Assembly (NCBI RefSeq): GCF_001717505.1
Contig: NZ_CP017037.1
Location: 1,135,001 to 1,199,000 of the forward strand
Length of the DNA: 64,000 nt
Source: Dialister pneumosintes
Lineage (GTDB): Bacteria > Bacillota > Negativicutes > Veillonellales > Dialisteraceae
Direction of reading: 5' to 3'
Part shown: positions 53,896 to 63,676 of the stretch, one piece after another
Position numbering within the stretch: the first letter of the stretch is position 1
How the letters are laid out: every line of letters starts with the position of its first letter
Notes under the pieces: model-generated
The model's input: the letters and a program-made list of their open reading frames with translations, nothing else
Told to the model about the DNA's origin: nothing
The model's database searches: none
Made by a program: the position numbers and the translations under genes

Positions 53896-54912
53896 ATGTA
53901 CGAACCCTTAATTTCTATTATTGTTCCGGTATATAAAGTAGAAAAATATATTCATCGTTGCATTGAAAGTGTATTGCATCAAACGTATACGAATTGGGAA
54001 CTGATTCTCGTTGATGACGGTTCACCGGATTCTTGTGGTCGCATTTGTGATGAATATGCTATGTACCATGATAAAATAGTGGTCATTCATAAAATAAATC
54101 AAGGAGTAGGTGCGGCTCGTAATACCGGGCTTCATAGAGCAGAGGGGGAGTGGATATATTTTTTAGATTCTGATGATTTTATTAAGGAAGATACATTAGA
54201 AAAGATGATTACTTTTTCTAATGAAGGGTCCTATGATATTGTCATGGCAGGGCATAGTATTTTAAAATCTAGCGGAAAATTTATTCCTTGTTCGGATAGC
54301 TGGAATGAATCAGATGATACCTCTACCATTCAAAAGAAAATTTTATTAGATGAATTGCCTAATTTTAGTTGTGGGAAATTATATAAACGAATTTTATGGG
54401 AAAATGTATATTTTCCTGTGGATATGCTTATTGAAGACATGTATATCAATCCTACTCTTTTTTATCGAGCAAAACATATCTGTATTCATAAAGAAGCTCT
54501 TTATTATTATAGTCATGAAAATACAAACAGTATTATGCGTAGTAAAGAATTTACTACTTATATGCTTAATAAGTATGGTCGTTTTCTTGCTTGGGAAGAA
54601 CATGTACGTATAGCAACTATCCATGCACCGGAATTAGTGCCGATATGCACAAAATATACTATATTAGCGGCTATTAAAGCATTGCTGGTTTATTATGGTA
54701 CGGATAAGAAGGATGCTCGAATAGACGAGTCAAAACCGTTACATTTTTTAAAAACGCATACGGATAATTCTTTACCTTTTATAAAAAAGTGGCAAAGAAA
54801 ATTACTTTTAAGTCATGCTGAAGTAGTTGTTGTTATGGGGCGACTTTATAGAAATGCTTTTAGTTTACGAATATTGTTTAAAAATATAAAGAATATATTG
54901 AGAAATAAGTGA
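53896..54912 (+). CDS. GT2 family glycosyltransferase, copy 1
   Basis: A 338-residue GT-A fold transferase: LISIIVPVYKVEKYIHRCI, LVDDGSPDSCG, GVGAARNTGL and the metal-binding DSDDF are intact, and the C-terminal third is variable. It uses a nucleotide sugar to extend a surface glycan. AGGAG precedes the ATG. The first third is nearly identical to copy 2, starting at 54929. Confidence 0.92.
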   Translation: MYEPLISIIVPVYKVEKYIHRCIESVLHQTYTNWELILVDDGSPDSCGRICDEYAMYHDKIVVIHKINQGVGAARNTGLHRAEGEWIYFLDSDDFIKEDTLEKMITFSNEGSYDIVMAGHSILKSSGKFIPCSDSWNESDDTSTIQKKILLDELPNFSCGKLYKRILWENVYFPVDMLIEDMYINPTLFYRAKHICIHKEALYYYSHENTNSIMRSKEFTTYMLNKYGRFLAWEEHVRIATIHAPELVPICTKYTILAAIKALLVYYGTDKKDARIDESKPLHFLKTHTDNSLPFIKKWQRKLLLSHAEVVVVMGRLYRNAFSLRILFKNIKNILRNK

Positions 54913-54928
54913 TAGTAAAGGATGGATT

Positions 54929-55940
54929 ATGTACGAACCCTTAATTTCTATTATTGTTTCGGTATATAAAGTAGAAAAATATATTCATCGTTGTATCGAA
55001 AGTGTATTGCATCAAACATATACGAATTGGGAACTGATTCTCGTTGATGACGGTTCACCGGATTCTTGTGGTCGCATTTGTGATGAATATGCTATGTACC
55101 ATGATAAAATAGCGGTCATTCATAAAATAAATCAAGGAGTGGATGCGGCTCGTAATACCGGGCTTCATAGAGCAGAGGGGGAGTGGATATATTTTTTAGA
55201 TTCTGACGATTTTATTAAAGAAAATGCATTAGAAAAGATGATATCGTACTCGCAAGAAGGCTTATATGATATGGTTATAGCCGGTTTTTATTATTTGCAA
55301 CCGGACGGAAGTCTTATTCATGGATCTGCTTACTGGGAAGATTCAAAAGATACACATCGCCTGCAAAAAGATAGTTTAGTAGATGCCTTATTTAGCATAG
55401 TTTGTGGGAAATTATATAAGCGAATTTTATGGGAAGGCGTCTATTTTCCTGTAGGATTATTAATTGAAGATACGTATATAAGCTCTACTCTTTTTTATCG
55501 TGCTAAACGTATTTGTAGTTATAGAGAAGCACTTTATTATTATAGCTATGAAAATACAGATAGTATTATGCGAAGTAAGACAAGGAAGACTTATATATAT
55601 AATAGATATTGTCGTTTTTTAGCATGGGAAGAACATATACGCATAGCATCTATCTATGAAGCGGATTTAGTACCGGTATGTACAAGAAAAGCGTTGTTAG
55701 CAGCAATAAAAGCACTTCTTTTATACTATGGAATCGGATGTAAAAATAGTCGAGTCGATTTTACGTCTGTTAGATTTTATAAAAAAGCATCCCGATAATT
55801 CTTTACCTTTACGTAAAAAAATACAAAGGATACTTTTATTGCATATACCCTATGTCACAGGAAGTGGTTATCAATTCCTCTTGGAATGTAGAATAGGCTT
55901 GAAACAAGTAAAGAAAATTATAAAAAATAAATATTCATAA
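54929..55940 (+). pseudogene. GT2 family glycosyltransferase, copy 2, 3-prime frameshift
   Basis: The first 289 residues (to 55798) contain all catalytic motifs of GT2. The frame then ends with VRFYKKASR, while the next frame (to 55940) continues the expected tail LLDFIKKHPDNSLPLRKK, matching HFLKTHTDNSLPFIKK of copy 1. A single-base indel near 55750-55780 is therefore likely. The catalytic domain could still be made; only the C-terminal tail is lost. The 5-prime 330 bases are nearly identical to copy 1. Confidence 0.75.
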
Positions 55941-55972
55941 AGGTTAGATTATGGTTTTAACCTTTTAGTTTT
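55939..55972 (+). terminator. Possible terminator after GT2 copy 2
   Basis: AAAGGTTA / TAACCTTT stem followed by TAGTTTTTT, immediately at the end of copy 2. Confidence 0.55.
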
Positions 55973-56119
55973 TTAAAAATATAGAAAGAACAGTTTTATT
56001 ATACTCTCCTCAAAGAGACTCTCTTTTTGATATACTTTATAAAAGTACTTTTTATTTACGAGAAACTTTTACAACATAGAAAAAGTTTATTTCATGTAAA
56101 TTACCATAAAGGAAACTCT

Positions 56120-57142
56120 ATGTATAAACCTTTAATTTCAGTTATAGTACCTGTTTATAAAGTAGAAAAACATATTAACCGCTGTATCGAAAGTGTATTA
56201 AAACAAACCTATGCTAACTGGGAATTGATTTTGGTCGATGACGGTTCACCGGATTCTTGTGGGCGTATTTGTGATGCATATGCCGCTCGGTATGATAATA
56301 TCTTGGTTATCCATCAAGAAAATCAGGGGTTGAGTGCAGCTAGAAATGCCGGATTGGATAGAGCCGGTGGAGAGTGGGTATATTTTCTTGATTCGGATGA
56401 TTTTATTAGAGAAGATACATTAGAAAAAATAGAACTTTTTTCTAAAAACGGGTTTTATGACATTGTGGTTGCCGGCTATAGTGTTTTAACCGCTGATGGA
56501 AAATTAGTCCCTTGTTCTTCTCACTGGAAAGAAATGGATGATATTTCTGAAATTAGAAAGAAAATTTTATTAGATAATCTGTCTAATATTTCTTGTGGAA
56601 AGTTATATAAAAAGAAATTATGGGATAACTTTCGTTTTCCGGTCGGTTTATTAAATGAAGATTTATATACTTGTCCCGAGATTTTTTCAAGAGCACAAAG
56701 CGCTTGTATTCATGCAGAGTCTTTTTATTACTATTGCCATCAAAACGTAAATAGTCTTACGAATGGTGGAAGTTTTAAAAATTGTATTCTTAGTAAATAT
56801 AGTCGTATGTGGGGTTGGGAAGAACATGCAAGAGTAGCATCAAAATTAGTACCTGCTTTTGAGCGTGAGTGTAGACAAAAAGCCATCGCATATGCAATAA
56901 AGGCATATATGTTAAATCAAGGTAACGGTATTCTTTCTCCTAAGCAGGAAGCGGAAGTTAAAACCTATCTTTCTTTGCATAAAGAGATTCCGTTATCCGA
57001 TAAAAAAGAGTGGCAACGAACATGTATTATAGAAAATAAATATAAAGGATTTATGTGTATCGTAGGGCGATTATATAGGATAGTTTTTAATATGCGAAAC
57101 AAAATCAGAAGTAGGAAGATCAATCGACATGTTCAAAAATGA
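56120..57142 (+). CDS. GT2 family glycosyltransferase, copy 3
   Basis: About 340 residues from the ATG at 56120, which has AAAGGAA upstream; the longer frame to 56027 has no site. LISVIVPVYKVEKHI, VDDGSPDSCG, GLSAARNAGLDRAGGEW and DSDDF are present. It is related to copies 1 and 2 but clearly diverged, so the duplication is older. Confidence 0.9.
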   Translation: MYKPLISVIVPVYKVEKHINRCIESVLKQTYANWELILVDDGSPDSCGRICDAYAARYDNILVIHQENQGLSAARNAGLDRAGGEWVYFLDSDDFIREDTLEKIELFSKNGFYDIVVAGYSVLTADGKLVPCSSHWKEMDDISEIRKKILLDNLSNISCGKLYKKKLWDNFRFPVGLLNEDLYTCPEIFSRAQSACIHAESFYYYCHQNVNSLTNGGSFKNCILSKYSRMWGWEEHARVASKLVPAFERECRQKAIAYAIKAYMLNQGNGILSPKQEAEVKTYLSLHKEIPLSDKKEWQRTCIIENKYKGFMCIVGRLYRIVFNMRNKIRSRKINRHVQK

Positions 57143-57165
57143 AAAATAATAAAGAAAAAATGAAC

Positions 57166-57197
57166 AAAACGGTATATACTATAGATATACCGTTTTT
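57166..57197 (+). terminator. Terminator between the GT2 genes and the lic genes
   Basis: AAAACGGTATAT / ATATACCGTTTT hairpin followed by T-rich sequence. Confidence 0.75.
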
Positions 57198-57226
57198 ATA
57201 TTGCAAAAATACGGAAAGGATATGCT

Positions 57227-59038
57227 ATGTTAACTAAAAAGCAATTTGATCTATTGCATTATTTGAATAATTGTAAAATAGTTCCTACACAAAGGATGAT
57301 GGCTACCGCCATAGAACTTTCTCTTGGAAGTGTCAATAAACTTTGGAAAGAGATGGAAGAAAAAGAATATATAAAAAAGGGACTCCTGTCTGAAAAAGGA
57401 AAAGAAGCATTGGCACCTTATAAAGTGGAAAATGCAATGATTATGGCAGCCGGGAAAGGAACTCGGTTTGTTCCTTTGACCTATGAAATCCCGAAAGGAT
57501 TACTTCGTGTCAAAGGAGAAGTATTAATAGAAAGACAAATTGAGCAATTGCGTAAAGCTGGGATTCATAATATTACCGTAGTTGTTGGATATATGCAGGA
57601 GCATTTTTTCTATTTGGAAGATAAGTATGATGTAAAAATTGTGATTAATACGGATTATTATCGATATAACAATACATCGACTTTAATGGCAGTATTGGAA
57701 GAATTAGGGAATACGTATATTTGCTCTTCGGATAATTATTTTGTAGATAATGTATTTACTCCTTATGTATACGAAGCATATTATGCAGCGCAATATGCGA
57801 CGGGTACCACCGGTGAATATTGCATAACGACTAATTCACATGGAGTCATAACCGATGTAGTTATTGGTGGGAGTAATTCTTGGTACATGATGGGGCATGT
57901 TTACTTTTCAAAAGCATTCAGTGAAAAATTTTCTGATATTTTGAAAGAAGAGTATCAAAAAGAAGAAACGAAGCAGTTGCTTTGGGAAGATGTGTATATT
58001 AAACATATTGATAAATTGTCGATGGTTATGAAACCTTATGATTCTCATAAGATTTTAGAGTTTGACTCTTTAGATGAATTAAGAGAGTTCGATTTTTCTT
58101 ATGTTGATAATGTAGACTCTTCGATTATGACAAATATTTGTCATGCACTTTCTTGCAAAGCCAGGGATATTACACAAATTCGTATTCTGAAAAAAGCTGC
58201 CGGTTATATGGCATTTCGCTTTATATGCAAACAGAAAAGATATGTATATGTATTACCCGATTGGAGCCAAAAAGGACAATCCGTATGGGAGAAGAAAGCA
58301 AAATTTCTAACCCTTGCACAGTCTTTAGGGATGTATACACAAAGTGTGTATTTTGATAAATACAAAGGTTGGGAAATTCTTGCTGTAGAAAAAGAATATA
58401 AACCGCTCAATCCTCAGTCGGAAGACGAAGTAAAAAAGGTAGTAGCCACCTATCGTAAGCTCCATCATTCCGGGATTCTTTCCGGATACTCGCTTAATAT
58501 TTGGGAAGAAATAGAAAGAAATCAAAAAGAGATGGAAGAAATGCAAGTTAAAATGCCATCCGATTTTAACACGATGTACAACCGTATAAAAGAAATATGG
58601 GAAGACGTTTCCCGTTTGTCTTCGATGCAAACGGTTTTATGTTACAACGGTGCAAACTTGGAAGAAATTCTTATTGATGAAGAAAAACAAGTTTCTTTTA
58701 CTAATTGGCAGTTTGCAGGAGATGCACATCCTGCCTGTGATATAGGTTCTTTTATCAGTCATATGCCGATTAATACGCATTCTATGGTTTCTTGTGTACA
58801 TATTATAGAAGAGTATATGCAATCTAAAGTATCCGAATATATGCTGATTCCTTTTGTACAATATGCAGCTATTATGTCTTTTTATTGGTATGTATGGATT
58901 CTTAGAAGGAAAGCGGAAGGCGCATTATTAGAAGATAAAGTTTATCATTACTATAAAGCAACCCGATTTTATGCAACATCTGCACAAAATCTCGTTATAC
59001 CTATTTTAGAAGAGGAGAATACCAATGATACCCCTTAG
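57227..59038 (+). CDS. licC: LicC-like phosphocholine cytidylyltransferase fused to winged helix and pseudokinase
   Basis: 603 residues in three parts: a winged-helix-like region (1-60), a nucleotidyltransferase domain with MIMAAGKGTRFVPLTYEIPKG (71-91), matching LicC which makes CDP-choline, and a C-terminal domain (about 310-590) with the choline-kinase (APH) fold. In that last domain the catalytic motifs are changed: CYNGANLEE (472-480) in place of HxDxxxxN and NWQ (493-495) in place of DWE, so it is probably an inactive kinase. AAGGA precedes the start. The next gene, overlapping by 14 bases, encodes an intact kinase. Confidence 0.85.
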   Translation: MLTKKQFDLLHYLNNCKIVPTQRMMATAIELSLGSVNKLWKEMEEKEYIKKGLLSEKGKEALAPYKVENAMIMAAGKGTRFVPLTYEIPKGLLRVKGEVLIERQIEQLRKAGIHNITVVVGYMQEHFFYLEDKYDVKIVINTDYYRYNNTSTLMAVLEELGNTYICSSDNYFVDNVFTPYVYEAYYAAQYATGTTGEYCITTNSHGVITDVVIGGSNSWYMMGHVYFSKAFSEKFSDILKEEYQKEETKQLLWEDVYIKHIDKLSMVMKPYDSHKILEFDSLDELREFDFSYVDNVDSSIMTNICHALSCKARDITQIRILKKAAGYMAFRFICKQKRYVYVLPDWSQKGQSVWEKKAKFLTLAQSLGMYTQSVYFDKYKGWEILAVEKEYKPLNPQSEDEVKKVVATYRKLHHSGILSGYSLNIWEEIERNQKEMEEMQVKMPSDFNTMYNRIKEIWEDVSRLSSMQTVLCYNGANLEEILIDEEKQVSFTNWQFAGDAHPACDIGSFISHMPINTHSMVSCVHIIEEYMQSKVSEYMLIPFVQYAAIMSFYWYVWILRRKAEGALLEDKVYHYYKATRFYATSAQNLVIPILEEENTNDTP

Positions 59039-59924
59039 CAAAATAAAAAGAATAGTCACCTCTGTTATGGGTAAGGGGATTAGTGATATTGTTCCGTTAA
59101 AAAAGGGAATGACCAATGACTCTTATATTTTTAGACATGGAGATTCTCGTTATGTACTGCGTTTAAACGGTGTCGGTACGGAAAAACTCATTAATCGAAA
59201 GCAAGAAAGTGATACCTATCGTGCTATAGCCGGACTATCTTTAAGCGATACGGTGATTGCTATTGATGAAAAACAAGGATATAAAATTACAAAGTTCATA
59301 GAAAATGCAAGAACTTGTAATCCGATGAATACAGAAGATGTTTCTTTATGTATGGAAAAGTTGCGTGCTTTTCATGAAAAGAACATACATACATCATATA
59401 CTTTTGATTTGTATCGGATGTTAGATTATTACCAATCCTTATGGATTCGTAAAAAGTCTATGTACGCAGATTATGATGAAGTGAAAAATCGAATTTATAA
59501 TTGGAAACCGTGGATAGAGAAAGTAAATAAAGAACATTGGACACTGACACATATGGATGCCGTTCCGGATAATTTTATGATCACGGATAAACAGGAAGTA
59601 GTTCTTATCGATTGGGAATATGCAGGGATGCAAGACAAACATTTCGATTTAGCGATGTTTGCTATTTATGCAGGCTATACATTGGAAGAGTCAGAACGAT
59701 TAATGCATATTTATTTTAAAGGAGAATGTTCTTCAGAATTATATATTCGTATATTGGCATATCATGCTATCGGAGGCTTGTTATGGAGTAATTGGTGTGA
59801 ATTTAAAGAAGATATGGGCATTCATTTTGGAGAATATGCACAAAAACAATATGAATACGCCAAAGAATATTCGTTGTTAGTCGATACTCTTTTACAAGAA
59901 TTGAAGACTGGAGGTAAGTTATGA
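59025..59924 (+). CDS. licA: Choline kinase (LicA-like)
   Basis: A 299-residue cytosolic kinase of the choline/ethanolamine kinase family. Brenner motif THMDAVPDN (His176, Asp178, Asn183) and LIDWEYAG (Asp196) are intact. It phosphorylates choline for activation by LicC. It overlaps licC by 14 bases and licB by four bases. No tetranucleotide repeat like the CAAT tracts of Haemophilus licA was seen near the start. Confidence 0.88.
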   Translation: MIPLSKIKRIVTSVMGKGISDIVPLKKGMTNDSYIFRHGDSRYVLRLNGVGTEKLINRKQESDTYRAIAGLSLSDTVIAIDEKQGYKITKFIENARTCNPMNTEDVSLCMEKLRAFHEKNIHTSYTFDLYRMLDYYQSLWIRKKSMYADYDEVKNRIYNWKPWIEKVNKEHWTLTHMDAVPDNFMITDKQEVVLIDWEYAGMQDKHFDLAMFAIYAGYTLEESERLMHIYFKGECSSELYIRILAYHAIGGLLWSNWCEFKEDMGIHFGEYAQKQYEYAKEYSLLVDTLLQELKTGGKL

Positions 59925-60880
59925 TAGGGATACTTACCGGATTATTGAGCGGCTTTTTATGGGGTGTTAATAATTTATTGATTTCACTCGGTTATACGCA
60001 TATTCCTTTTGCAATCATGAATAGAGAAGATTCTTTATTATGGTTTTTCGGTATTCCTCTTGCTTGCGTAGCATTAACGGATAGTGCCGCTGCTATTTCT
60101 TTGTTGTTACTTAATATAGGGAGAGGGCTTTTCTCACGTATACGAAAATCTTTTTGTACACGTGCCGGTGCCGTCATTTGTTTTGCTGCGCTTCTTGGTG
60201 GCCCCATCGGGCAGTCTTCCTATGTCATGGGAATTGCATTAGCCGGTCCTGCCAGTGCTTTGCTTCTATCTTCCTTATATCCTATCGTAGGTTGTTTACT
60301 GGCAGCTTTTTGGCTTAAGCAACCTATTACTAAAAAGATGTGGATAGGTATTTGTTTATCTGTCGTAGGAGGTACTCTAGTCGGGTATTCTCCTGAACAA
60401 TCTTTGACAGATACCTTTTATATGGGAGTCATATTTTCATTACTGGCAGCTCTTTGTTGGGGCAGTGAAAGCGTAGTGGCGGTATATGGCATGCAACATA
60501 TACTGCCGGATATTGCGATTACCATTCGTGAATGCGTGTCAGCGATTACACTCTGGGTTGCTATTCTTCCTTTTGTGCGTGGTTACACGGCGATTCCTTC
60601 CATTTGCAGTGAAAAAGAAGCGTTACTCTTTTTCTTGTTTGCAGGAATTGCTGCCGGCATTTCCTATTTACTTTGGTATCGTGCCAATAACACTATCGGT
60701 TGTGCGAAAGGGATGGCAACCAATATTACTTATATCATTTGGGGTTGCCTTCTGACCTATATATGGGGAGACTCTTCTGAAATTACGGTCTCTATGTTGA
60801 TAGGTTGCACTTGTGTCATCATCGGAGTACTTCTCGTTACGGTTAATCCCTCTGAATTAATAGAAAAAACAAAAGAATAA
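59921..60880 (+). CDS. licB: EamA/DMT-type choline permease (LicB-like)
   Basis: A 319-residue protein with about ten hydrophobic segments and two EamA repeats (GLLSGFLWGVNNLLISLGY near the N-terminus; SLLAALCWGSESVVAVYG near the middle). In lic1 operons the corresponding gene LicB imports choline. The assignment as choline permease rests on position after licC and licA. Confidence 0.82.
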   Translation: MIGILTGLLSGFLWGVNNLLISLGYTHIPFAIMNREDSLLWFFGIPLACVALTDSAAAISLLLLNIGRGLFSRIRKSFCTRAGAVICFAALLGGPIGQSSYVMGIALAGPASALLLSSLYPIVGCLLAAFWLKQPITKKMWIGICLSVVGGTLVGYSPEQSLTDTFYMGVIFSLLAALCWGSESVVAVYGMQHILPDIAITIRECVSAITLWVAILPFVRGYTAIPSICSEKEALLFFLFAGIAAGISYLLWYRANNTIGCAKGMATNITYIIWGCLLTYIWGDSSEITVSMLIGCTCVIIGVLLVTVNPSELIEKTKE

Positions 60881-60912
60881 AAAGCAGATAGAAATTTCTA
60901 TCTGCTTTTTAT
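60878..60912. terminator. Bidirectional terminator between licB and licD
   Basis: AAAAGCAGATAGAAA / TTTCTATCTGCTTTT hairpin with flanking A and T runs, between convergent genes. Confidence 0.85.
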
Positions 60913-60960
60913 TATGTATGTATCTTATATTTATGTTTTTCGGTTTAGATAAAAAATTAC

Positions 60961-61752
60961 CTATTCTTTGAGAATATGATTCTTTGTATGATAGGAGAGC
61001 CTTTCTTTTTCCGGGGGAAGTTGCATATAGTCACCATAATAGTGACGTAGATAAGCATCGTATTGGGCGATGGCAGGGAAGAGGTGACCGTTAAAAGGGA
61101 CGTCTACAAAATGTTTTAAGTAATTTGTCGGAAGGCGTTCTCTTAGCATGTCATTCGAAGAACCGAGCATGATGGCACCATAGGTGTTTTCTTTATCACG
61201 ATGGCGAGCAATTTCTTTTTCTAATTGGGAAAATACTTTGTCGGGGTGGAACATCGGAAATAAAGTTGCCAAGAGTTTCCATAGAGGTTTATGCATTCGT
61301 TTACGAATAATATGAAATTGTCTTCCTAAACGATGAACTTTAGCAAAATACTTTTTCGCTTCTTGTTCATCTTCCGGTAAGGTATCGATTACAAAAATAT
61401 CCATGAATAAACCGATATCAAAATCATCCCGTGGATAAGTCGGAGCGGTATTATTGGCATACCATTTTCCACTTTCACCGGCAAATGCATTGCTGGTTGT
61501 GCGATTGGTAGTGAGCGTATATCCTTCTTTAGGATACTGCATCCATACTTTTGTCAGCTTGTCGTATTCTTGGCGTGTCATCATAACATCAATATCATCA
61601 TCCCAGGGGATAAATCCTTGATGTCTGATAGCACCTATCAGTGTACCTCCACATAAAGAATAATGGATGGCATGTTTTTTACAAAAAGAATCAAAAGCAA
61701 CTAAAGAAGACAATAAATATTCTTGGAGTTCTATTAAAGTCAGTTTTTTCAT
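60961..61752 (-). CDS. licD: LicD family phosphocholine transferase
   Basis: A 263-residue protein of the LicD family, transferring phosphocholine from CDP-choline to a surface glycan. The core signature YSLCGGTLIGAIRHQGFIPW followed by DDDIDVMM, with the metal-binding Asp cluster, is clear, and a second motif WYANNTAPTYP occurs later. It is convergent to licC-licA-licB. Confidence 0.92.
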   Translation of the reverse strand: MKKLTLIELQEYLLSSLVAFDSFCKKHAIHYSLCGGTLIGAIRHQGFIPWDDDIDVMMTRQEYDKLTKVWMQYPKEGYTLTTNRTTSNAFAGESGKWYANNTAPTYPRDDFDIGLFMDIFVIDTLPEDEQEAKKYFAKVHRLGRQFHIIRKRMHKPLWKLLATLFPMFHPDKVFSQLEKEIARHRDKENTYGAIMLGSSNDMLRERLPTNYLKHFVDVPFNGHLFPAIAQYDAYLRHYYGDYMQLPPEKERLSYHTKNHILKE

Positions 61753-61781
61753 ACAATCCTCAAAGGTGGCAATAGCTTAGT

Positions 61782-62750
61782 TTATCTATTTATAAGCTCC
61801 AGTGCATTTTTCCAAATATTTTCTGCACTGAAATCATCACCGGCAGATAATACTTTGTGCCTGTAAAAGTTTTTGGGAGCCCAGATACGTAAGCTTTCTT
61901 TGTTTTTTCGATAAAAAATATCTACAACCGGAACATCGAGCGCCAGTGCAAAATGTGCAGTTCCTGTATCGGCACTGATAAGTACTTTAGTACGTTTAAG
62001 GAACGCAGCTAATTGCGGAACAGTCGTTTTATTGATAAGATTTAAGGTTTTTTCTTTTGTATGTTCCGGCAGTGATTCATAGTAGGATTCCAATTCTTTT
62101 CCCGTACCGATAATAACAGGCATCATAGACGCTTTAGTAATAAGCTCTATTAAGGGGATGAGCATATCTCGCTTTAAATCCTTTTCCTTATTCTTTGTAA
62201 TCGGATTGAGTGCAACAATCGGTTTATGAATATCTTTTAATAATATAGAGTCCACATAAGCAAAAGCTTCTTCCGGCACATGGTATTTCATTGGAAGACT
62301 TTCGGTGGGGACTTGTGTATAGAGTTCTGCTAAGTAAGTATTTTGATCTTGTATTTGGTACCATTTTCCATAATTAATAGGAGGATTATCCAGTAAGCGA
62401 TGTACATATTTATGTGTGCTGTCTGCATAGATTTTTTTAGCTCCTAATAATTTAGACAGAAAAATGCCTCGTTCATTTCCATAAATGATAAAAGCCGCAT
62501 CGAAAGAATATGCATTCTTATGTTCTTTATAGAAATTGTAAAAACCGATAATTCCTTTGTGTTTTTTATGCTTATCATAAATCCATACTTCATCAACACC
62601 ATCCATATAACGTGCTACATCCGCATAGGTTTTGTCAGAAATGAATACAAGATGAGAGTGTGGATATACTCGTTTTAATTGGCGACATAATGGATTAGTA
62701 AGAATCATATCTCCAAAGAAAGAGGTATTATAGACAAGAAAAGTTTTCAT
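61782..62750 (-). CDS. Glycosyltransferase family 9 (heptosyltransferase-like)
   Basis: A 322-residue GT-B fold transferase of GT9. The N-terminal FLVYNTSFFGDMILTNPLCRQLK and the C-terminal LISADTGTAHFALALDVPVV are typical. Members add heptose or other sugars to the inner core of lipopolysaccharide; the sugar here is unknown. It follows licD on the minus strand by 29 bases. Confidence 0.9.
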   Translation of the reverse strand: MKTFLVYNTSFFGDMILTNPLCRQLKRVYPHSHLVFISDKTYADVARYMDGVDEVWIYDKHKKHKGIIGFYNFYKEHKNAYSFDAAFIIYGNERGIFLSKLLGAKKIYADSTHKYVHRLLDNPPINYGKWYQIQDQNTYLAELYTQVPTESLPMKYHVPEEAFAYVDSILLKDIHKPIVALNPITKNKEKDLKRDMLIPLIELITKASMMPVIIGTGKELESYYESLPEHTKEKTLNLINKTTVPQLAAFLKRTKVLISADTGTAHFALALDVPVVDIFYRKNKESLRIWAPKNFYRHKVLSAGDDFSAENIWKNALELINR

Positions 62751-62845
62751 CGGTACCTACTTATAAATACAAAAGTGGAATATGCTATAATGTATCAAAT
62801 TCTTAGTATAGTATAATCCATGAGTCAACTAAGGAGAATACAAAA

Positions 62846-63649
62846 ATGAAAATACTGTTTATCTTACTTTTAGCATATATATATTATCATTTTCGCAAAC
62901 GTGTGCCAATTTTGATGTATCATCGCATTGCTACGGTAAAAGGAGACAGAAACTCTCTTCCCGTAGAAAAATTTGAAGAGCAAATGCAGTATTTAGAAGA
63001 AAAAGGTTTTCATAGTATTACCATGGAACAATTGGAAAGTCATATCCTGCATGGATCGCCTTTACCGGATAAACCGATTGTACTTACCTTTGATGACGGA
63101 TATAAAGATAATGTAGAAACGGCACTTCCCATACTCAAGAAATATCATCAGATTGGCAATGTTTTTTCTATTGCTAATTGGCGAGGAAAAGAAAATAAAT
63201 GGGAAAACTTCGGAAAAGAGCTTACGGTAACGATGAATGATGAAGAATTGCTCCAATGGCAACGGGAAGGGAACTATATCGGTTCACATACGATGGATCA
63301 TCCCTTTCTTTCGGAATGCGAACCTTTGCGGTTACGTGATGAGTTGACACAAAGTAAAGAAGTTTTCGATGCGTTAACAGAAAAAGATGTTTCCTGTATT
63401 TGTTATCCGTACGGAGATTTCAATGAAGAAGTGATAGAAGAAGCTAAGAAATGTGGATATCGATTGGGGCTAGGTATATTTTATGGAGTTCCTCTTTGGA
63501 AACAAAATCCGTTAGCATTGCCTCGTATTCCTATTCCGGCAAGACAACCGATGTGGGAATTTAAGCTCAAAGTAAGTTCGATTCATCTTCTTTTTGTTTG
63601 GCTGAGACAGATGGAACGAACGGTTAAGAAAAAGGTAAGAAAATTATAA
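62846..63649 (+). CDS. Polysaccharide deacetylase family protein
   Basis: A 267-residue NodB-homology protein: VPILMYHRI, the metal-binding VLTFDDGYKDN (Asp-Asp), SHTMDHPFLSE (His-x3-His) and ICYPYGDFN are present, so it should be an active metal-dependent deacetylase. A short N-terminal hydrophobic segment may be a membrane anchor. It probably trims acetyl groups from a surface polymer. AGGAG precedes the start. Confidence 0.92.
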   Translation: MKILFILLLAYIYYHFRKRVPILMYHRIATVKGDRNSLPVEKFEEQMQYLEEKGFHSITMEQLESHILHGSPLPDKPIVLTFDDGYKDNVETALPILKKYHQIGNVFSIANWRGKENKWENFGKELTVTMNDEELLQWQREGNYIGSHTMDHPFLSECEPLRLRDELTQSKEVFDALTEKDVSCICYPYGDFNEEVIEEAKKCGYRLGLGIFYGVPLWKQNPLALPRIPIPARQPMWEFKLKVSSIHLLFVWLRQMERTVKKKVRKL

Positions 63650-63676
63650 AATAAGCAAGCAAGTAAGGAATAGCGT

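Noticed and set aside
59000-59060. Phase-variation repeat at the licA start, as in Haemophilus
   Set aside because: No tetranucleotide repeat tract occurs near the licA or licC start codons.
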